From an uncultured Collinsella sp. (GTDB lineage: Bacteria; Actinomycetota; Coriobacteriia; Coriobacteriales; Coriobacteriaceae), in the NCBI GenBank assembly GCA_958350755.1, contig CATWID010000060.1, forward strand, positions 1-10,482: 10,482 nucleotides of DNA, written 5' to 3'. Position numbers and translations under genes: made by a program. Shown one piece after another: positions 6,294-10,482 of this stretch. How positions within the stretch are numbered: the first letter of the stretch is position 1; each line of letters begins with the position of its first letter. The notes beneath the pieces were generated by a model, which worked only from the letters and a program-made list of their open reading frames with translations, did not search any database and had not been told where the DNA came from.

Positions 6294-6329
6294 AGCGCGC
6301 GGCGGGCTTACCCTGTCGCGCGCTTTTTT
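6294..6329 (+). terminator. intrinsic terminator after the AIM24-family gene
   Basis: AGCGCGCG (6294-6301) pairs perfectly with CGCGCGCT (6317-6324). An inner GGG/CCC pairing around CTTA is possible, and the stem runs into a T6 tract (6324-6329). This is a textbook Rho-independent terminator 13 nt after the stop codon. Confidence 0.92.
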
Positions 6330-6443
6330 GCTGGCAAACGCCTCGCTTATAGAGTGTGGCTGCGCTGCTACAGCGAGCGTTGTCATCTCGTCACCCTGAT
6401 AGCTTGCGGCAAGCGTGGCAATGAGGAGTGAGAATTTGAGTGC

Positions 6444-6604
6444 TCAGTCCCAAGGCATAATGGCGGCCATGCCAACAAGCAAAAACGAGTTGCCGGTGTC
6501 ACGGAAAGGCAGGCGTCGGTCGATTCCACGTGAGACGGCTGTGCCGATCTGCACGGCCGCCCCTGCGCGTCCCGCGCTGCCCCCAAAGAGGTACGTTTCC
6601 CCAT
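6444..6604 (-). pseudogene. possible 3' remnant of a minus-strand gene
   Basis: Reading the minus strand from repeat copy 2 leftwards gives an uninterrupted frame YLFGGSAGRAGAAVQIG, then TAVSRGIDRRLPFRD, then TGNSFLLVGMAAIMPWD and a TGA at 6446-6444. The residue mix (Gly/Ala segments, a hydrophobic stretch near the end) looks protein-like, but I recognise no family. No start codon with a ribosome site precedes it, because the frame enters the repeat. It may be the tail of a gene cut by the repeat, or chance openness in GC-rich DNA. Weak call. Confidence 0.2.
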
Positions 6605-6645
6605 ATAAAACCTGCCAAAATAAACCTGTCTCTTTTTGATAGGTG
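6591..6645 (-). repeat. dispersed palindromic repeat, copy 2 (inverted orientation)
   Basis: On the minus strand this reads CACCTATCAAAAAGAGACAG, then GTTTATTTTGGCAGGTTTTA, then TATGGGGAAACGTAC. It aligns with copies 1 and 3 over about 55 bp with few differences. The left stem arm has diverged (CCTATC instead of CCTGCC), so the hairpin is weaker than in the other two copies. It lies upstream of the ABC operon in the opposite orientation to transcription, so here it is not at the 3' end of an intact gene. Confidence 0.85.
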
Positions 6646-6693
6646 CGAAATGGGTAATACTAAAGAGTTATCCGACCAGATGGGAACCGATCG

Positions 6694-7395
6694 ATGGCCT
6701 ATATCGAATTTAAAGACGTCATCAAAGCATACGGCGAGGGCGATGCCCGCATTCACGCGCTCGACGGCGCGAGCTTTACCGTTGAGCGTGGCGAGCTTGC
6801 CATTATCTTGGGCGCTTCGGGCGCCGGTAAAACCACGGCGCTCAACATTCTGGGTGGCATGGATACGGCGACTTCCGGCACCGTGACGGTGGACGGGCGC
6901 GATGTGAGCTCCGCTAACGAGGCGCAGCTCGTGGAATACCGCCGCGCCGACGTCGGCTTTGTCTTCCAGTTCTACAATCTGGTCCCCAACCTGACGGCGC
7001 TCGAAAATGTTGAGCTTGCGGCGCAAATCTGCCCCGATTCGCTCGATGCCGAGCAAACGCTTTGCCAGGTTGGCCTGGGCGACCGCCTTGCTAACTTCCC
7101 CGCGCAGCTATCGGGCGGCGAGCAGCAGCGTGTGTCCATTGCCCGCGCGCTGGCCAAAAACCCCAAGCTGCTTCTATGCGACGAGCCCACGGGCGCCCTC
7201 GACTACAAAACCGGCAAGCAGATCTTGCAGCTGCTGCAGGACACCTGTCGCAAGCAAGGCATCACGGTCATTATCATCACCCACAACTCCGCGCTGGCGC
7301 CCATGGCCGATCGCCTGATCCGCTTTAAGAACGGCCGCGTGGAGAGCGAGACGGTCCAGCAAAATCCCGTGCCGATCGAGACGATCGAGTGGTAG
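6694..7395 (+). CDS. ABC transporter ATP-binding protein, MacB/LolD/FtsE-like
   Basis: The 233-residue ATPase subunit of an ABC system; it hydrolyses ATP on the cytoplasmic face and drives the adjoining permease. All motifs are intact: Walker A GASGAGKTT (40-48), Q-loop Gln92 in VFQFYNLVPNLTALEN, signature LSGGEQQR (139-146), Walker B LLLCDEPTGALD (159-170) with Glu164, and H-loop His197 in IIITHN. The FYNLVPNLTALENV stretch and EPTGALD are characteristic of the MacB/LolD-type (type VII) group paired with FtsX-like permeases. ATG 6694 is the first start in a frame open from 6664; the ribosome site is weak. The last bases overlap or abut the permease start, so the two genes are translationally linked. 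No two-component pair of the BceRS type is adjacent. Substrate unknown. Confidence 0.94.
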   Translation: MAYIEFKDVIKAYGEGDARIHALDGASFTVERGELAIILGASGAGKTTALNILGGMDTATSGTVTVDGRDVSSANEAQLVEYRRADVGFVFQFYNLVPNLTALENVELAAQICPDSLDAEQTLCQVGLGDRLANFPAQLSGGEQQRVSIARALAKNPKLLLCDEPTGALDYKTGKQILQLLQDTCRKQGITVIIITHNSALAPMADRLIRFKNGRVESETVQQNPVPIETIEW

Positions 7396-7400
7396 CGCCC

Positions 7401-10166
7401 ATGAATCAGGACCGCCAAAACAGCCAACGCCGCGACGCGCAGAACACGGAGCGAGAGCAGGATTTTACGACCTACCGCACTGCCCAAAGCTCAAACGATA
7501 TGGTGCCGGCGGTGTTTCGCCGTGGCATCTACCGCACAATCCGAGGCAGTCTTAAGCGCTTCTTGTCCATCGTGGTCATCACCGCGCTCGGCGTGAGTGT
7601 GATGTGCGGTCTTAAGGCGGGCTGCGAGGACCTGTGCGATTCGGTTGACGCCTATTTTGACCAGCAGAATGTCTATGACATTAATGTGCAGTCGACCTAT
7701 GGTCTTACGCGTGACGATCTTGCGGCCATTCAAGAGGTCGACGGCGTCGAGACGGCCGAGGGTATCTACACCGAGACCGCCTACACCGCCGTGGGCACAA
7801 CGCGCGAGCGCGTGGTCGTGCAAAGTCTCTCCAAGGAGAACATCGATCAGCCAGTGCTCGTGAACGGCGATTTGCCCGAGGGCGCCGATGAGGTCGCGGT
7901 AACTTCGAAGTTCCTGAAGGCTTCGGGCAAAAAGCTCGGCGATACGGTGAGTTTTGCCGCCAATGACGCGAGCTCGTCGAACCAAAGCGCCAAGGATCAG
8001 TTTGCCGCGGGCGAGTACACCATTACGGCCGAGGTCCTCGATCCTACCGACGTGAGCTCCGACTCGACAGTCAACGCCTTTCGCGCTGCTTCGGCGGCGG
8101 ACTATAAGTTCTATGTGAGCGAGGATGCTGCGACATCTTCTTCCTACTCCGCGGTCCACGTGGTCGTCGAGGGAGCCAAGAGCCTCAACTCCTATTCGGA
8201 TGCCTACACGACAAAGATCAACGAGGTCAAAGGCAATATCGAGAAGATCCGCGAGGAGCGTGAGAAGGTGCGCGTCCAGGAGTTGACGGTTGACACGCCG
8301 ACAAGCTTGGATACGGCCGAGCGTCAGGCCGCCATGCTCTTTGGGATCGAGCAGGACAACATCAATCGCATGGCCGAGGGCAGCGACGAGCGTGCGCAGG
8401 CGCAAGCCGACCTGGACCAGCGCCGCGCCGCCGCCGACCAGCAGTTTGCCGATGCCCGCGCCGAGCTCTCTGACCTAGGCGAATGCACCTGGTACATCCA
8501 GGACCGCGGCAATATCGCAAGCTACTCGAGCGTCGAGAGCGATAGTTCTTCGATCGAGGCCATCGCCACGGTGTTCCCGTTCATCTTCTTTATCGTCGCC
8601 GTGCTTATCAGCCTCACCACCGCCACCCGCATGGTCGAGGAGGAGCGCACACTAATTGGCCTGTATAAGGCGCTCGGCTATTCACGCGGGCGTATCCTGT
8701 CCAAATATGTGGACTACTCGCTGTGGGCGTGTCTGATCGGTGGCGTGCTCGGCAATATCATCGGATTTGTGGGTCTGCCGCTGTTCTTGTTTACGGTGTT
8801 CGACGACATGTACTCGCTGCCCCAGATGCTACTTTCGTACGACATCGTGTCCTCGATCGTTTCGGTGGCGCTGTTTGCCGTGGGCGTGGTGGGAGCCACG
8901 ATTATCGCCTGCCGCCACGAGATGGCCGAGACCCCTGCCTCGCTCATGCGCCCCAAGGCTCCGCGCGCCGGTTCGCGCATTCTGCTCGAGCGCATCGGCT
9001 TTATCTGGCACCGCATGGGCTTTTTGAACAAGGTCGCTGCACGCAACCTGTTCCGCTACAAAAAGCGCGCCTTTATGACCATCTTTGGCATTGCGGGATG
9101 CACGGCGCTCGTGATCTGCGGTATGGGTATCCGCGATACGTCGGTCGCGCTGTCGCCCAAGCAGTACGGGCACATCACGCGCTACGACTTGCTGGCGGTC
9201 GCCAACCCCGACGATTTTTCGCAGACGTGCGCAGCACTGGATGAACGCAGTGCAGCCAAGGATTCCAACGTGACCGTGACTTCGACGCTGCCAATTATGA
9301 CAGACAACGTCACCTTTACATTTGGCGGTAAGAGCGAGACCGTGCAGCTCATCGTGATTCCCGACGACCGCACGGGTGACTTGGGCGATTACGTGCGCCT
9401 GGAGGATGAGTCCAAAGAACCGCTCGCCCTGCGTGACGGGGATGTGTATTTGAGCAAGAGCTCTCAGCTGGTGCTGGGGATCAAGCCGGGTGACACGGCT
9501 CACGTCCAGGATTCGTCGCTCAATGTTGCCAAGGTCAAAGTCAGCGACATCTCGCTCAACTATCTGGGCAATACGCTTTACATGACGCAGGGCACCTATG
9601 AGCGCGCGTTCGGTCGAAGCGCGCGCCTTAACGGCATCCTTGCGCTGCTTAAGGGTTCGTCGGCCGATCAGATTGCGTTTACCGACCGTCTTAAGAGCGA
9701 TGGTTGGATTGCGCTGTCGAGTACCGCCGAGCATTGGGAAAACTATGAGGCAAACTTTACGATTATCAATTCGGTCGTGGTGCTTGTGACCTTTATGGCG
9801 GCGTGCCTGTCGTTTGTGGTGGTATTTACGTTGTCTAACACCAACATCTCGGAGCGCGAGCGCGAGCTGGCGACTATCAAGGTGCTGGGCTTCCGTCGCG
9901 GCGAGGTGCACCACTACGTCAACAAGGAGACGTTAATCCTCACGGCGATTGGCGCCGCGTTGGGCGTGCCGCTGGGTAGCCTGCTGGCCGAGAGCTTTAC
10001 GTACATTCTGCAGATGCCGTCGCTCTACTTTGACGTTGAGGTCGAGCCGCTGAGTTATGTGCTCGCCGTAGTGCTTTCCTTTGCCTTTACGTTTATCGTC
10101 AACCTCGCTACCAATCGCACCCTCAATAAGATCGACATGGTCGGCGCCCTCAAGAGTGCCGAGTAA
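7401..10166 (+). CDS. ABC transporter permease, large FtsX-domain protein
   Basis: Membrane subunit of the ABC system, about 921 residues from ATG 7401. GTG 7389, overlapping the ATPase stop, is the alternative and adds four residues; neither start has a good ribosome site. Numbering from 7389: a basic N-tail (1-56), TM1 (57-75, FLSIVVITALGVSVMCGL) and a ~310-residue extracytoplasmic region. That region includes a charged, probably coiled-coil segment (about 275-362). TM2-TM4 (about 391-411, 441-471, 486-508) form the first FtsX domain. After a cytoplasmic linker, TM5 (560-580), a second extracytoplasmic domain (about 590-785) and TM6-TM8 (790-815, 846-868, 887-907) form the second. The cytoplasmic motifs ERTLIGLYKALGYSRGRIL and ERELATIKVLGFRRGEV are repeated, showing an internal duplication. 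Such proteins usually transmit force across the membrane or export lipoproteins, peptides or drugs; the substrate here is unknown. The stop codon merges into repeat copy 3. Confidence 0.92.
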   Translation: MNQDRQNSQRRDAQNTEREQDFTTYRTAQSSNDMVPAVFRRGIYRTIRGSLKRFLSIVVITALGVSVMCGLKAGCEDLCDSVDAYFDQQNVYDINVQSTYGLTRDDLAAIQEVDGVETAEGIYTETAYTAVGTTRERVVVQSLSKENIDQPVLVNGDLPEGADEVAVTSKFLKASGKKLGDTVSFAANDASSSNQSAKDQFAAGEYTITAEVLDPTDVSSDSTVNAFRAASAADYKFYVSEDAATSSSYSAVHVVVEGAKSLNSYSDAYTTKINEVKGNIEKIREEREKVRVQELTVDTPTSLDTAERQAAMLFGIEQDNINRMAEGSDERAQAQADLDQRRAAADQQFADARAELSDLGECTWYIQDRGNIASYSSVESDSSSIEAIATVFPFIFFIVAVLISLTTATRMVEEERTLIGLYKALGYSRGRILSKYVDYSLWACLIGGVLGNIIGFVGLPLFLFTVFDDMYSLPQMLLSYDIVSSIVSVALFAVGVVGATIIACRHEMAETPASLMRPKAPRAGSRILLERIGFIWHRMGFLNKVAARNLFRYKKRAFMTIFGIAGCTALVICGMGIRDTSVALSPKQYGHITRYDLLAVANPDDFSQTCAALDERSAAKDSNVTVTSTLPIMTDNVTFTFGGKSETVQLIVIPDDRTGDLGDYVRLEDESKEPLALRDGDVYLSKSSQLVLGIKPGDTAHVQDSSLNVAKVKVSDISLNYLGNTLYMTQGTYERAFGRSARLNGILALLKGSSADQIAFTDRLKSDGWIALSSTAEHWENYEANFTIINSVVVLVTFMAACLSFVVVFTLSNTNISERERELATIKVLGFRRGEVHHYVNKETLILTAIGAALGVPLGSLLAESFTYILQMPSLYFDVEVEPLSYVLAVVLSFAFTFIVNLATNRTLNKIDMVGALKSAE

Positions 10167-10216
10167 CCTGCCAAAAAGGGACAAGTTTATTTTGGCAGGT
10201 TTTATCTGGGCAAACG
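10165..10216 (+). repeat. dispersed palindromic repeat, copy 3
   Basis: AACCTGCCAAAA (10165-10176) and TTTTGGCAGGTT (10190-10201) form a perfect 12-bp stem with a 13-nt loop, followed by TTATCTGGGCAAACG. It aligns closely with copy 1. The first two bases are the last two of the permease TAA stop (10164-10166), the same placement as copy 1. A U-rich 3' arm suggests it can act as a terminator between convergent genes. Confidence 0.88.
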
Positions 10217-10249
10217 CCGGACAACCATTAGGTGGCCCGGCGTTTGCCC
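10208..10249. terminator. second hairpin, overlapping the tail of repeat copy 3
   Basis: GGGCAAACGCCGG (10208-10220) and CCGGCGTTTGCCC (10237-10249) form a perfect 13-bp stem with a 16-nt loop. The left arm includes the last nine bases of the repeat tail. Followed by CGTTTTG on the plus strand, it could serve as a terminator for the permease and, being symmetrical, for the converging minus-strand gene. Confidence 0.7.
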
Positions 10250-10282
10250 CGTTTTGCCGGGGATGTCTGTCGTTCAGTGCTC

Positions 10283-10482
10283 TTACTGGCCAATCCACTG
10301 TTGCGCATAGCTCTTAATGTCCTCGGTAAAACCGTCAAGGTCGTCAAGGGTGATCACGCTGTCGATAAGCAAATTGGCTATCTCGCGGTGCATTGTGCTG
10401 CGGCGAATGTCGTTTGCAATTACGCCTGAGGACAGCTTGTCTCTATTGAGGTGCTCTTCTAGTGCCCAAAATCTACTGGACG
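10283..10482 (-). CDS. C-terminal part of an unrecognised protein (gene runs off the right edge)
   Basis: The minus-strand frame is open from the window edge to TAA at 10285-10283, giving 65 complete C-terminal residues: SSRFWALEEHLNRDKL, then SSGVIANDIRRSTMHREIAN, then LLIDSVITLDDLDGFTED and IKSYAQQWIGQ. The composition is balanced, amphipathic-helical and protein-like, with no membrane segment. I recognise no family. It converges on the permease, with about 116 bp between the two stops that contain repeat copy 3 and a second hairpin. Function unknown; the rest of the gene is needed to say more. Confidence 0.65.
   Translation of the reverse strand, partial: SSRFWALEEHLNRDKLSSGVIANDIRRSTMHREIANLLIDSVITLDDLDGFTEDIKSYAQQWIGQ

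Larger units (their letters stand above)
6330..6693. other. 364-bp gap between AIM24 terminator and ABC genes
   Basis: AACGCCTCGCT (6337-6347) pairs with AGCGAGCGTT (6372-6381) apart from one bulged base. A minus-strand open stretch (6604-6444) and repeat copy 2 (6591-6645) occupy the middle and are listed separately. The leader of the ABC genes (6646-6693) contains TTGATA (6636-6641, on the repeat edge) and TAATAC (6655-6660), a badly spaced (13 bp) promoter candidate. The ATPase has only a weak ribosome site, TGGGAA at 6681-6686. No gene I can support lies on the plus strand. Confidence 0.4.

Noticed and set aside
6650..6760. Short plus-strand frame starting MGNTKELSDQ as a leader peptide of the ABC genes
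   Set aside because: No ribosome site, it overlaps the ATPase start out of frame, and has no attenuator hairpin.
8829..9914. Long minus-strand open frame opposite the permease (also 7491-8405)
   Set aside because: Antisense shadows of a gene with clear permease topology; composition biased to His/Arg/Gly/Ala.
1..10482. tRNA, rRNA or intact insertion sequence
   Set aside because: None of the conserved tRNA arms, rRNA stretches or transposase motifs was noticed on either strand.

Overview
The window looks like chromosomal DNA of a high-GC Gram-positive bacterium. Protein character (an Ask of about 460 residues, a thrC of the ~490-residue clostridial/coriobacterial type, an AIM24-family protein, a large FtsX-type permease) and base composition suggest Coriobacteriia, most likely Collinsella or a close relative. 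That placement rests on recalled family resemblance, not on a search.

Region by region: (1) 1-3541 is an aspartate-family amino-acid locus. The 5' part of threonine synthase (thrC, minus strand) is divergent from aspartate kinase (ask), which is followed by aspartate-semialdehyde dehydrogenase (asd). Ask and Asd catalyse the first two steps from aspartate towards Lys, Met and Thr; ThrC catalyses the last step of threonine synthesis. Homoserine dehydrogenase and homoserine kinase are not in the window. (2) 3542-4185 is about 640 bp without a convincing gene. It holds two strong inverted-repeat structures: a 130-bp nested palindrome, and a 181-bp AT-richer element bounded by ~31-bp terminal inverted repeats. 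(3) 4186-4761 is an ogt-type methylated-DNA repair methyltransferase. (4) 4904-5458 is the ATPase end of a sensor histidine kinase whose sensor, HAMP and phospho-acceptor regions are missing. (5) 5607-6281 is a free-standing AIM24/TIGR00266-family gene with a good extended -10 promoter and a clear intrinsic terminator. (6) 6694-10166 is a two-gene ABC system of the MacB/FtsX (mechanotransmission) class: an ATPase and a permease of about 920 residues. (7) At the right edge is the C-terminal end of an unrecognised minus-strand gene, converging on the permease.

The most notable non-coding signal is a dispersed ~55-bp palindromic repeat present three times (after the kinase remnant, upstream of the ABC ATPase in the opposite orientation, and after the permease). 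Two copies start inside the stop codon of the preceding gene. Together with the 130-bp palindrome and the TIR element, this shows intergenic space rich in palindromes, which may serve as terminators, mRNA 3'-end protectors or REP/MITE-like mobile repeats.
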